From NCBI GenBank assembly GCA_033764265.1, contig JANRJB010000056.1, positions 1-27,163 of the forward strand: a DNA stretch of 27,163 nucleotides, written 5' to 3'. This DNA comes from VGEM01 sp033764265 (GTDB lineage: Bacteria; Pseudomonadota; Alphaproteobacteria; Rhodospirillales; Rhodospirillaceae). The notes below the pieces were generated by a model, which worked only from the letters and a program-made list of their open reading frames with translations, was not told the origin of the DNA and searched no databases. Each line of letters opens with the position of its first letter. The first letter of the stretch is position 1. A program made the translations under genes and the position numbers. Positions 17,327 through 25,397 of this stretch are shown here, piece after piece.

Positions 17327-19396
17327 ATGTGTCGGTTCCGGGTGTGCCATATGCTGACCGCAATGGGGCGCGCCTTCGGCTCCCTCGTGCCGGGCTTGGG
17401 GCCTAGAAAGGGCATTGTCGGCCCGCCAACTTTTTTTGCCATGGTCTTGGCTGTCGTCTCGGTCTGGGCGGCCGCGCCCGCGTTGGCCCAGGGACCCGCG
17501 TTCATCGCCGCGCCGACGCCCCAAGCGCCGGGGCTGACGATCAGCGTCGACCCTGCGGCGCTGGCCGCGCCCTACGCCACGCCGCATGCCAGCAATTTCG
17601 CCCAGTCGCTCAGCCTGCCGGCGGTGCCGACGCTGGCCGTGCCGGCCGGCTTCGCCGTCAATCTGTATGCGCAAGGTCTGTCGAGCGCGCGCAACCTGAT
17701 CGTGGCCGCCAACGGCGACGTGTTCGTGGCCGAGGAAAACGCCAACCGCGTGCGCCTCTTGCGCGATGCCGACGGCGACGGTCGGGCCGAACTGAGCGTG
17801 ACGTTCAGTTCCGGCTTCAACCGCCCCTACGGCCTCGCGCTGACGGCCGGAAACCTGTGGGTGGCCGACACGGTGGCGGTCTGGCGCGTGCCGTTCACCT
17901 TGGGCGCGACCTCGGGCGGCACGCGCCAGCAGGTCACCGCCAACGGCGCCTTGGGCGATGCCGCCGGCCACGACACCCGCAACCTCGCACTGTCGCCGGC
18001 GGGCGATCGGTTCTATGTCGCGATCGGCTCGCGCGGCAACATCGCCGAAGAGGCCGAACCGCGCGCCACCATCCAGGAATTCACCCTCAATCCCAACGGC
18101 ACGGTCGTGGCGCAGCGCACCTACGCCAGTGGCTTGCGCAACCCGGTCGGGCTCGCCTTCGCGCCGGGATCGAGCGCGCTGTTCACCGTGGTCAACGAAC
18201 GCGACGGCATGGGCGACGAATTGGTGCCCGATTACCTCGCCCGCGTCGTCGATGGCGGTTTCTACGGCTGGCCCTACAGCTACATGGGCGCCAACGTGCA
18301 GCCCAACTTCACGCCGCAGAACCCGACGCTGGCCGCCCAACGCGTTGCCGCGGCGCGCGTGCCCGAGGTGCCGTTCCGCTCGCACTCGGCACCGCTCGGC
18401 ATGGCGTTCTCGACCGGCACGCAGTTCCCGGCCGAATACCGTGGCGGCGCGTTCGTCGCGCTGCACGGGTCGTGGAACGCCGCGGTGCCGCGCGGCTACA
18501 TGGTGGTCTACGTGCCGTTCAACGGCGCATCGCCCGCCGGCGGCTACCAGATCTTCGCCTCGGGCTTCTGGACCGCGGGCACCGCCAAGGCCCAGGTGAT
18601 CGGCCGTCCGGCCTCGGTCGCCGTGGCCGCGGACGGCGCGCTGTTGATCGCCGACGACGTGTCGCAGACGGTCTGGCGTGTGGCCTACGCCGGCGATGCG
18701 ACCAGCCTGATCGGCGTATTCGCCGCCGGCCAACCGGCCGGGGCGTCGTTCATCCGCCTGCACAATGCGTCCGCCGCGGCCGGCACGGTGAACCTGCTGA
18801 TCCGCAACGCCGCGACCGGGCAGCTGTTGGGCTCGTGGACCAGCCCGTCGATCGCGCCGAATGCGTCGCGGCAGTTCGAGGTGGCTCAGATCGCCGCCGC
18901 CGCCAGCCCGCCCGCGACCGGGGCGAGCATGTTCACAATCGATCTGCGCCCGCAGTTCGAAGGCTCGGCGCAACACGTGGTGTGGAACGCCGGCGCCGGC
19001 ATGCTGGAGAACCTGACGCGCTGCGACACCGCGCCGTCGCCCGACCTGACCACGCTGATCAACGTGCATTCAACCCGGCTGTCCACATACCCTTCGGCGG
19101 TGCGCATCTACAACGCCGGTACGACGGCCGGCGCGGCGCGGCTCGCGCTGCACGACGCCGCGACCGGTGGCGGGGAACTGTCGGCCTGGCAAAGCCCGGT
19201 CGTCGAGCCCGGCGCGATGATCGAGGTGCCGATGGCGACCATCGAGGCGGGCGCCTCGCCGGCGTTCTTCGCCCAGCCCGATCACTACGTCATCCGCCTG
19301 ACCGGCAGTTTCGCGGGCGTGCTTCAGCACGTCGTGCGCAACGCCGCCGGCAACCTGGCCGACGCCACCACGCGCTGCGCCATCAAGCCGGATTAA
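17327..19396 (+). CDS. secreted sorbosone/glucose dehydrogenase-like beta-propeller with C-terminal tandem repeat domain
   Basis: The chosen ATG at 17327 (AGGGGA 8 nt upstream) gives 689 aa. A hydrophobic segment (about 36-54, ending PALAQ) is a signal peptide after an unusually long N-region; an ATG at 17351 is an alternative. Residues about 100-465 form a soluble quinoprotein dehydrogenase (PQQ, L-sorbosone dehydrogenase-like) propeller. Key motifs are GHDTRNLALSP, YVAIGSRGNI, TYASGLRNPVGLAFAP, NERDGMGDELVPDYL and GGFYGWPYSYMG. Two similar ~95-residue modules follow (474-566 and 590-684), each with 'R(L/I)(H/Y)N', 'AATG', 'W(T/Q)SP' and 'QHVV-N' motifs and each ending in a Cys. The oxidised substrate is unknown. 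It is convergent with the methyltransferase gene ending at 19407. Confidence 0.82.
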   Translation: MCRFRVCHMLTAMGRAFGSLVPGLGPRKGIVGPPTFFAMVLAVVSVWAAAPALAQGPAFIAAPTPQAPGLTISVDPAALAAPYATPHASNFAQSLSLPAVPTLAVPAGFAVNLYAQGLSSARNLIVAANGDVFVAEENANRVRLLRDADGDGRAELSVTFSSGFNRPYGLALTAGNLWVADTVAVWRVPFTLGATSGGTRQQVTANGALGDAAGHDTRNLALSPAGDRFYVAIGSRGNIAEEAEPRATIQEFTLNPNGTVVAQRTYASGLRNPVGLAFAPGSSALFTVVNERDGMGDELVPDYLARVVDGGFYGWPYSYMGANVQPNFTPQNPTLAAQRVAAARVPEVPFRSHSAPLGMAFSTGTQFPAEYRGGAFVALHGSWNAAVPRGYMVVYVPFNGASPAGGYQIFASGFWTAGTAKAQVIGRPASVAVAADGALLIADDVSQTVWRVAYAGDATSLIGVFAAGQPAGASFIRLHNASAAAGTVNLLIRNAATGQLLGSWTSPSIAPNASRQFEVAQIAAAASPPATGASMFTIDLRPQFEGSAQHVVWNAGAGMLENLTRCDTAPSPDLTTLINVHSTRLSTYPSAVRIYNAGTTAGAARLALHDAATGGGELSAWQSPVVEPGAMIEVPMATIEAGASPAFFAQPDHYVIRLTGSFAGVLQHVVRNAAGNLADATTRCAIKPD

Positions 19397-19407
19397 CGGC
19401 CCGGCTT
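19385..19407 (+). terminator. weak hairpin terminator after the beta-propeller gene
   Basis: AAGCCGG (19385-19391) can pair with CCGGCTT (19401-19407) around a 9-nt loop, followed by TAT. The hairpin begins inside the end of the coding sequence. A competing small hairpin (CCCGG 19400-19404 / CCGGG 19411-19415, then TTT) overlaps it. Both serve a convergent gene pair separated by only 10 bp. The short U-run makes this a weak prediction. Confidence 0.35.
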
Positions 19408-20159
19408 TATCCGGGTTTGCGGAACCGCAGCGTCATGCGGTCGCTCTCACCGATCGCCAGATAGCGCGCGGGATCGCTTTCGACGCCCCGCAGCACCGGC
19501 GGCAGCGAGAGCGCGCCGCGCGGATGGTCCTTGGTGTCGCGCGGGTTGGCGTTGATTTCCGTGGCGGCCTCGAACACGAAGCCGGCGGCGGTCACCAGCG
19601 CGATGGCGACATCCTGGCGCACGTAGCAGTCCCGCGCCTGCGGGTCCTGCGGTTTGGCGGGATCGCCGCGATGCTCCTCCAGGCCCAGCACCCCGCCCGG
19701 CTTCAGCACGCGCAGGAACGACGCCAGCACCGGTGCAAGATAATCCGACCACATCCAGTTGTGCAGATTGCGGATGGTCAGCACCATGTCGGCCGATCCG
19801 TCGGGTGCGTAGTCGTAGCGGTCCTTGCCGAAGGCGGTGACCGTCGGCGCGCCATAAATGCCGGGCGCACCCGCCAGCTTGGCGACAAACTCGGCGCGCT
19901 GGCGGCGCAACAGCTCCTCGCGATGGTCGGCGGGGAAGTGCGCGCAGGTCAGCCGGCCGCGGTCTTTCAGGAACGGTGCCAGGATCTCGGTGTACCAGCC
20001 GGTGATCGGCCAGATCTCGACCACGTGCATGTCCGCGGCCAGGCCGAAAAAGCCCAGCGTCTCGCGCGGATGGCGGTGACTGTCGCGCGCCCGGTGGGCT
20101 GGGCTGCGGTGCGGCGAGGACAGGATGGCGTCAAGGGCCGCGGCGTCGGCGTCGGTCAC
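19407..20159 (-). CDS. predicted SAM-dependent methyltransferase, COG4798 type
   Basis: The start GTG at 20157-20159 overlaps the stop of the upstream binding-protein gene (GTGA) and gives 250 aa. The longer frame to 20405 is Arg/Ala-rich shadow sequence. The N-terminus SSPHRSPAHRARDSHRHPRE followed by TLGFFGL, and then VVEIWPITGWYTEILAPFL, is typical of the COG4798 'predicted methyltransferase' group. In that group the SAM motif is 'E-x-P-G-x-G-W' like; here the usual Pro-Gly is Pro-Ile-Thr-Gly. The later motif VLKPGGVLGLEEHRGDP is the family strand-5 region. It may be exported in some relatives, but no signal peptide is seen here. It is the last gene of a three-gene overlapping operon. The substrate is unknown. 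Confidence 0.83.
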   Translation of the reverse strand: MTDADAAALDAILSSPHRSPAHRARDSHRHPRETLGFFGLAADMHVVEIWPITGWYTEILAPFLKDRGRLTCAHFPADHREELLRRQRAEFVAKLAGAPGIYGAPTVTAFGKDRYDYAPDGSADMVLTIRNLHNWMWSDYLAPVLASFLRVLKPGGVLGLEEHRGDPAKPQDPQARDCYVRQDVAIALVTAAGFVFEAATEINANPRDTKDHPRGALSLPPVLRGVESDPARYLAIGESDRMTLRFRKPG

Positions 20160-21670
20160 GGGTCCACCACCTCGATCTCGTGCATCACCAGCGTGCGGTT
20201 GCGCCGGCGGACGTGCTTCAGCCGCGGCGACACGCCGATCACCTCGGCCTGCGCCAGCAGGTACAGCGCGGGCGCGGTGTCCTTGAACCGTATCGCCAGC
20301 TCGCGCAACAGGCCTTCGCGCACGGCGGCATCGGGGGCGGCGTCGGCGGCCTCCAGCAGCGGCGTCAGCGCGCGGTCGCAGAAGAACGGCTGCGGCGCCA
20401 GGCACGAGAAGGTACGCATGGCCCGCAAGGGGTCGTGGAACGGCCGGCCCTGGAACGACAGCCCGAACATGTCCACCCCGGTCCAGTCGCCCGACGCCAG
20501 CCGCTCGTACAGGCCGTTGAGCGGTACCGCTTGCAGCGACACGGTCAGGCCGATCCGGCGCAAGTCCTCGGCGGCGCGCTGGTAGATCGCCTCGTCGCCG
20601 GGCAGGAAGCCGCCGACGGCGATGATCGACAGCGCGAAGCCGTTGCCGTATCCCGCCTCGGCCAGCAGCGCGCGGGCCCGCGCCGGGTCGTGCGGATACG
20701 CGGTCACGTCGGGGTTATGGCCGGCCATGCCCGGCACCGCGGCCTGGGCCATCGGCACGGCGATGCCGCCCGACAGCGCCCGTGCCATCAGGTCCTTGTC
20801 GACCGCGTAGTTCAGCGCCTGTCGCACGCGCTTGTCGGCAAGGGGATGGCTGTCGCGGCCGACGGTGACAAAAGCCAGCGACATCACCTGCGAGGTCGGC
20901 GCCACCAGCACGGCCAAACCGGCCTCGCGCAAGGTCGCCACGTCGTCGAAGGCGATGCTTTCGGTCACGTCGATCGCGCCGGTCAACATGGCCTGCAGCC
21001 GACCGACGGCCTGGGGGATCACGGTCATCTCGACCGCATCGGCGCGCGGCGCCCGCCACGAGCCCGCAACCGCATCCAACATCAGCGCGGCGCCGCCGGG
21101 TTTCCATTCCTTCACCACGAACGATCCGGTGCCGATCGGCGCGCGGGCAAAGCCGACCGGTCCCAGATCGGCCCAGCGGCGCGGTTCGACAATCATCGGC
21201 AGCGAGGCGCGCACCGGAAAGATCGCATCGGGCCGGTTCAGATGGAACACGACGGTTTCGGCATCGGGGCTGTCGACGGCCGCGACGTGGGTGAACTCGG
21301 CGCCGACCTCGGTGGCGCGGCCCTCGGCGCCTAACAGCCAGCGATACGTCGCCACCACGGCGGATGCATCGAACGGCGTGCCTTCGGCGAAGCGCACGCC
21401 CCGGCGCAAGGTGAACCGCCAGCGTTGCGGGCCGTCGGACGCCCACGCCGTCGCCAGCGCCGGATGCAGGGTGCCGTCTTCTTCCAGCGCGGTCAGGCCG
21501 TCGAACAGGCCCGACCACACCATCGTGCCCGACGGGCCGACCATGGTGAACGGATTGCCCGTGCCGCGCGGCAGTTCGACCATGCCGTAGCGGATGACCT
21601 TGCGCGCGTCGGCCGCGCCCGCGGCGAGGCTCAGCGCAAGGATGACCGCGAGACCGGCGCGACGATTCAT
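20156..21670 (-). CDS. ABC transporter solute-binding protein, family 5 (peptide/nickel type)
   Basis: The ATG at 21668-21670 overlaps the amidohydrolase stop (ATGA) and yields 504 aa with signal peptide MNRRAGLAVILALSLAAGAA. Family motifs are LFDGLTALEEDGTLHPALA, RAPIGTGSFVVKEW, KRVRQALNYAVDKDLM, and HDPARARALLAEAGYGNGF. The protein is a full-length paralogue of the one at 15716-17227, sharing GMAGHNP, TFSCLAPQPFFCD and GVSPRL. It lacks nearby permease and ATPase genes. It sits between an exported amidohydrolase and a methyltransferase, with 4-base overlaps on both sides. The three products are therefore made together. The ligand could be a product or substrate of the amidohydrolase, but this is inference. 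Confidence 0.88.
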   Translation of the reverse strand: MNRRAGLAVILALSLAAGAADARKVIRYGMVELPRGTGNPFTMVGPSGTMVWSGLFDGLTALEEDGTLHPALATAWASDGPQRWRFTLRRGVRFAEGTPFDASAVVATYRWLLGAEGRATEVGAEFTHVAAVDSPDAETVVFHLNRPDAIFPVRASLPMIVEPRRWADLGPVGFARAPIGTGSFVVKEWKPGGAALMLDAVAGSWRAPRADAVEMTVIPQAVGRLQAMLTGAIDVTESIAFDDVATLREAGLAVLVAPTSQVMSLAFVTVGRDSHPLADKRVRQALNYAVDKDLMARALSGGIAVPMAQAAVPGMAGHNPDVTAYPHDPARARALLAEAGYGNGFALSIIAVGGFLPGDEAIYQRAAEDLRRIGLTVSLQAVPLNGLYERLASGDWTGVDMFGLSFQGRPFHDPLRAMRTFSCLAPQPFFCDRALTPLLEAADAAPDAAVREGLLRELAIRFKDTAPALYLLAQAEVIGVSPRLKHVRRRNRTLVMHEIEVVDP

Positions 21671-22920
21671 TTGTTCTCGCGCGCGTCCACGGCGATGCGC
21701 CCGTCGCTGATCACCATGAGCGGGGTTTTCAACGTGCTCAGGTCGGCCAGCGGATCGCCGCGGACAACCAGCAGATCGGCTTCCAGTCCCACCGCCACCG
21801 CGCCGGTGCGGTGCCCGATGCCCAGCATGTCGGCTGCGTTGATGGTCGCCGCCGCGAGCGCCTCGGCCGGGCTCAGGCCCATCTCGGCCAACACCGCTAC
21901 CTCGTCGGCGATGCCGAGCCGATTGGTCGGCGTATAGGCGGTGTCGGTGCCGGCCACCAGCATCACACCCGCGCGGTGCGCTTCGGCCACGGTGCGCTGC
22001 AAAGCCGGCCACATCCGCCGGCCCAGAATGCGCGAGGTCTCGGGGATGCGGTCGCTGGTGCTGGTCGCCAGGTTCTTCACCGTCACCGCCGTCGGCACCA
22101 GGTAGGCGCCGCGCGCCTTGGCCAGCGCGATGGTGGCGTCGCTCAGGAACGTGGCGTGCTCGATCGAGCGCGCCCCAGCCCGGAGGGCGTCGCGCGCGCC
22201 ATCGTCGCCGTGGGCGTGGGCGGCCACGTGCACGCGCCGGCTCGCCCCGGCGCGCACCAGGGCGGCGATCTCGGCCTCGCCATACAGGACCTGGGCCGGG
22301 TCGTCGCCCGGTTGGCTGGCGCGCGCGGTGGCGTTCACCTTGATCCAGTCGATGCCGCGGGCCAGTTGCGCCTCGGCGATGCGGCCCATCAGGTCCGCGC
22401 CCTTCAGGCCGCCCGACAGCACCTCGGCGAACTGCGGAAAGTCGGTGAAGAAGGTTTCCGGCGGCCGTGGATAGAAATGGTAACCGGCGGCGAACAGCTC
22501 GGGCCCGGCGACGGCGCCGGCGCGCGCCAGGTCGCGCAAGCCGACATCGGTGAACTTGGGCACGCCCATGCTGCGCGCGGTGGTCACCCCCTGGTCGAGG
22601 GCTTTGCGCATGGCGGCGAAATCGGCGATGTGCACGTGCGCGTCCATCAAGCCCGGCAGCACGGTCGCGCCCTTGAGGTCGTAGACCTGTAGGCCGTGTG
22701 GCGCGGACCGGCCGATGGCGGCGATGCGGCCGGCCTCGATCACGATGACGCGGTTGCGCTGCGCCGGTCCGCCGCGCCCGTCGAGCACGGTGGCATTGGT
22801 CAGCGCATAACGTTCGGGCACGGACAGGCTGGCGGCCGTGTCGACCGCCGGCGCGAATTGCGCCTGGGCGCTGGCGATCACGGCCATGGCCAGCAGCGCC
22901 GAGCACAGCGTTCGTGTCAT
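21667..22920 (-). CDS. exported metal-dependent amidohydrolase (imidazolonepropionase/prolidase-like)
   Basis: The ATG at 22918-22920 is chosen because it gives the signal peptide MTRTLCSALLAMAVIASAQA and has GGAGGGGG upstream; the frame continues to 22965 without support. The protein is 417 aa. The amidohydrolase metal site is seen as GLMDAHVHI (His95, His97), WIKVNAT (Lys194, candidate carboxylated lysine), VAAHAHGDDGARDAL (His235, His237), SIEHATF (His255) and LVAGTDTAY (Asp). The C-terminal GAVAVGLEADLLVVRGDPL is the family composite-barrel strand. Related enzymes hydrolyse Xaa-Pro or N-acyl dipeptides in the periplasm, but the substrate here is unknown. It is the first gene of an operon with a binding protein and a methyltransferase. 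Confidence 0.87.
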   Translation of the reverse strand: MTRTLCSALLAMAVIASAQAQFAPAVDTAASLSVPERYALTNATVLDGRGGPAQRNRVIVIEAGRIAAIGRSAPHGLQVYDLKGATVLPGLMDAHVHIADFAAMRKALDQGVTTARSMGVPKFTDVGLRDLARAGAVAGPELFAAGYHFYPRPPETFFTDFPQFAEVLSGGLKGADLMGRIAEAQLARGIDWIKVNATARASQPGDDPAQVLYGEAEIAALVRAGASRRVHVAAHAHGDDGARDALRAGARSIEHATFLSDATIALAKARGAYLVPTAVTVKNLATSTSDRIPETSRILGRRMWPALQRTVAEAHRAGVMLVAGTDTAYTPTNRLGIADEVAVLAEMGLSPAEALAAATINAADMLGIGHRTGAVAVGLEADLLVVRGDPLADLSTLKTPLMVISDGRIAVDARENK

Positions 22921-22963
22921 GGCCCCCTCCGATCCAATCGCGAAATCATAGACCCGCGCGCGC

Positions 22964-22995
22964 AAAGCAAAAGCCCCGGACCGCGCGGTCCGGGG
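22964..22995 (-). terminator. strong rho-independent terminator
   Basis: CCCCGGACC (22974-22982) pairs perfectly with GGTCCGGGG (22987-22995) around a GCGC loop. On the minus strand the stem is followed by GCTTTTGCTT, a T-rich tail. It lies downstream of the island operon and 44-75 bp upstream of the amidohydrolase start, so it would insulate the core operon from island transcription. Confidence 0.75.
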
Positions 22996-23024
22996 GTATA
23001 GCTATATCCGACGGAAAATATAAC

Positions 23025-23048
23025 GGCCCCTACCTCGCGGTGGGGGCC
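23025..23048 (-). terminator. second hairpin, terminator-like
   Basis: GGCCCCTACC (23025-23034) pairs with GGTGGGGGCC (23039-23048), with one G-T wobble and a TCGC loop. On the minus strand the tail reads GTTATATTTT. It starts 6 bp after the stop of the 140-aa gene. Together with the hairpin at 22974-22995 it forms a double terminator at the junction between high-GC core and AT-richer island. Confidence 0.6.
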
Positions 23049-23053
23049 ATCTT

Positions 23054-23476
23054 TCACGGCTTATTAGGAGAACCGCCCGGACCAAAGGCAAAATAGCGTT
23101 GCTCCGGCGTGAGTTCTTCATAACGGGGATAGCGTTTGTCAGGCCATATTAGGCCCCACACTTTGGCTTTGAACTCATCAAAATTCTCAAGCCCTAATGG
23201 GGCAGAGAAAGGCCTGATGTTGAAGAAATGCTTTTTCCCGAGCAGCTTCATCAAGTTTTCATTGGCCACAAGTAGCGCAGCCATTTGATCCGAAAGCAAC
23301 AGGCGCACGTCGTCAGTCGGAACAGTCAGAGCGGGATCGCCGCCGTTTCTCAATGCGTAGCGAATCAATGCGGCGTCGACTCGCATCCACTCAATTGTTT
23401 TCTCAAGAGCTGATTGCGCGGACAGCACTGCTGATTCGGCATTTTCAAGGAGTTGCCGCTTTCGAGAAAAAAACAC
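23054..23476 (-). CDS. hypothetical protein of the island, 140 aa
   Basis: A GTG at 23474-23476 (TGGAG about 8 nt upstream) opens 140 residues. Residues 1-35 (RKRQLLENAESAVLSAQSAL onward) look like one amphipathic helix, possibly coiled coil. The rest is mixed, with IRPFSAPLGLENFDEFKAKV and a Pro-rich tail. There is no signal peptide or membrane segment, and I do not recognise a family. It lies 110 bp downstream of the DUF262 gene on the same strand and ends just before two terminator hairpins, so it may be the last gene of the island operon. Composition is more AT-rich than the core to its left. Function unknown. Confidence 0.6.
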   Translation of the reverse strand: MFFSRKRQLLENAESAVLSAQSALEKTIEWMRVDAALIRYALRNGGDPALTVPTDDVRLLLSDQMAALLVANENLMKLLGKKHFFNIRPFSAPLGLENFDEFKAKVWGLIWPDKRYPRYEELTPEQRYFAFGPGGSPNKP

Positions 23477-23586
23477 CGTGGCGCTCCACTTCCTGACCTT
23501 AATCGGCTCGGCAATTACGTCAATAAATACGAGCTAGTACGTTCCAATCCACGGCCACCTTTGCGCCACCTACGCCCTCACAGAAG

Positions 23587-24627
23587 CTACGACTGAATGA
23601 ACTTTTTCAGAACGTCGAGCCTAAATCTAATCGCATATTGGTCGTTTGGTGTTTGTGTTAGTCGATCAAATTCTAACAGGTCGTAGTCCGCTTTCGTTAT
23701 GTCAAGCTCGGCAGATTTACGGTTCTTGATCCGTCGAGTTTCAAAATCATTCATTTTCGAGCGGGTAAGTTTTTTGCGCCATGATTGACCATACGCATCG
23801 CGGAAAAGGAGGAAATATAGGACCACCATTCCAGATGACTTTAGCAATTTGTCCTTAGCAACAAAAACATCCTGCATTTCCGCCAAGGTCTCTTTCACTT
23901 TCTTGACTGCACTCGAAAAATGACTTTCGAATGCCGATTTATTTTCCCGAAAAAAATTGTCCAAATAAATTTTCTTTGTATCAGCTACGTCATCTTTAAA
24001 AGTAAGGAACAAGAGTTTTGCAGCAACGTCTCGATGTTGATATCGCTTGTCCGATATCTTGAGATTTTTTGTGAAAAATTGATGGCCTGATATTTCGCGA
24101 CAGATCTTAGGCAGGGGACCACCAAAAGCATTTCGTTTTTCGGCTGCATTGAGTGGAACCGCCTCGTTTAAGCGAGAAAACATCTCCTCGATTAGTTCCA
24201 AATCATCCGTTTGAATCGAGTGAACGGACAAAGACGATGAATCGAATAGCTGCTTAATCTGCGGATAATCTGAGGCGAGTTCCGCATAGGTTAGCCCGGC
24301 GGCTTTGATCTTGGTATTGCGGAGGTACTCAAAATCGTCTGCCAATGCAAAGTCACCGTTGATAAAACCCCAAATCGCCTCAAGCCTCTGTCGACCGTCA
24401 ACGATTGCGAACTCATGTTTTGATTTCTTGTTGTAGTCTAACAGATCGTGGAAATAGATTTTTGGCACGTCAAAATTGTTAATGATCGTGTCTATCAGCA
24501 ATTGTTTTTTATCGAGCGTCCATATGTCGCCCATACGTTGATAGTCCGGATTGATTAGAATCTTTGACCTCTGGGCGTAGAGATATAGGACAGATGAATT
24601 CTTGAGTTCGTAAACGTTGAATTTCAT
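23587..24627 (-). CDS. DUF262-domain protein (ParB/GmrSD-N-like), defence-type
   Basis: This 346-aa protein is strongly AT-rich compared with the core. The N-terminal DUF262 motifs are INPDYQRMGDIW at 25-36 and AIVDGRQRLEAIWGF at 74-88, the ParB-like nucleotide-binding/hydrolysis signature. These are followed by MFSRLNEAVPLNAAEKRNA. DUF262 is the N-terminal half of GmrSD type IV restriction enzymes and of several other defence proteins. Here the C-terminal HNH (DUF1524) nuclease of GmrSD is not seen, and the C-terminus is helical and basic. The ATG at 24625-24627 overlaps the stop of the FRG gene (ATGA), so the two are translationally coupled. It may be an NTP-dependent sensor or regulator of the neighbouring effector, but this is inference. 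Confidence 0.87.
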   Translation of the reverse strand: MKFNVYELKNSSVLYLYAQRSKILINPDYQRMGDIWTLDKKQLLIDTIINNFDVPKIYFHDLLDYNKKSKHEFAIVDGRQRLEAIWGFINGDFALADDFEYLRNTKIKAAGLTYAELASDYPQIKQLFDSSSLSVHSIQTDDLELIEEMFSRLNEAVPLNAAEKRNAFGGPLPKICREISGHQFFTKNLKISDKRYQHRDVAAKLLFLTFKDDVADTKKIYLDNFFRENKSAFESHFSSAVKKVKETLAEMQDVFVAKDKLLKSSGMVVLYFLLFRDAYGQSWRKKLTRSKMNDFETRRIKNRKSAELDITKADYDLLEFDRLTQTPNDQYAIRFRLDVLKKFIQS

Positions 24628-25397
24628 CCGAGCAATTCCTTCGCATGCATTGCCACATGATCAAGCTCCGGAAACAGACTTAGTTGACTTACGTTGAGGG
24701 ACGACAATTCGGCCACAAGCGTCTGTTTCGCACTCGCAGGAATAACTAGCTTCCATATATGTTGGCCATTGCCCAGTCTTTCTACCGCCATTTGATTTCT
24801 ATGCGTGATCGTGAAGACACCGTGTTGCGCCTGAATCCTCCGTGTGTTCCGCGGCGCAATCGCGGCAGCCGGAGTTAGGCTACTAGTTTGCTCCTTGGCC
24901 AGACTCGACGGCAGATAGTTGTTGAGAACCTCAGCGTCGCCAAAGCCCGGAATCTCTGATGGATGTGGCGGCCGAATATTTGCATCCTTATTCAATTCGA
25001 TGGGCAAGAGACACCAAACTGCACCGTCGCGATTTGGTTCAAAGGTTGCCGCAAAGAACAGCGCGACGAGTGGACTTTCACTCCAGTCCAATAGCCGCGT
25101 CGGCACTCCATAGTGCCGCATCACAAACAACCACTCCCATTCATTTGTGGGTCGATCCTCTAGGAGCCCTAGGGCATTCTGCTTAAACCGCGTAATCAGG
25201 GGAGATTCAGCTGTAATGCCACCATTTTCTCGGGCTATCGTTGGCACCAAGCCCCATTCGGCATTTCCTTGCCCCCGGTACCAGACGGGCTGCTTAAGCC
25301 GACTTCTTAATTTTAGTTCGGCGAGCAAGTCCGATACGGACCTAATCTTCCTTGTTTTGTATCTCAAGTTTCGCCACCCATCCCAGAAAGTCCACAC
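24624..25397 (-). CDS. FRG-domain protein
   Basis: This 257-aa protein carries the FRG domain named for its conserved Phe/Arg-Gly motif. Visible are VWYRGQGNAEWGLVPTIAR at 38-56 and FVMRHYGVPTRLLDWSESPL at 91-110, continuing VALFFAA. These are the core motifs of the family, which is frequent in phage-defence and mobile loci and is suspected of acting on nucleotides or nucleic acids. The start is uncertain: GTG at 25397 (used here) overlaps the cas1 end by 56 bases, and TTG at 25367 is the alternative. The stop overlaps the DUF262 start. It sits between a Cas1 homologue and a DUF262 gene in one operon. The C-terminal half has no motif I recognise. Confidence 0.85.
   Translation of the reverse strand: MWTFWDGWRNLRYKTRKIRSVSDLLAELKLRSRLKQPVWYRGQGNAEWGLVPTIARENGGITAESPLITRFKQNALGLLEDRPTNEWEWLFVMRHYGVPTRLLDWSESPLVALFFAATFEPNRDGAVWCLLPIELNKDANIRPPHPSEIPGFGDAEVLNNYLPSSLAKEQTSSLTPAAAIAPRNTRRIQAQHGVFTITHRNQMAVERLGNGQHIWKLVIPASAKQTLVAELSSLNVSQLSLFPELDHVAMHAKELLG

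Noticed and set aside
22921..23053. tRNA gene or attachment site at the island junction
   Set aside because: The hairpins here are simple terminators. There is no cloverleaf, no T-loop sequence and no direct repeat that I can see.
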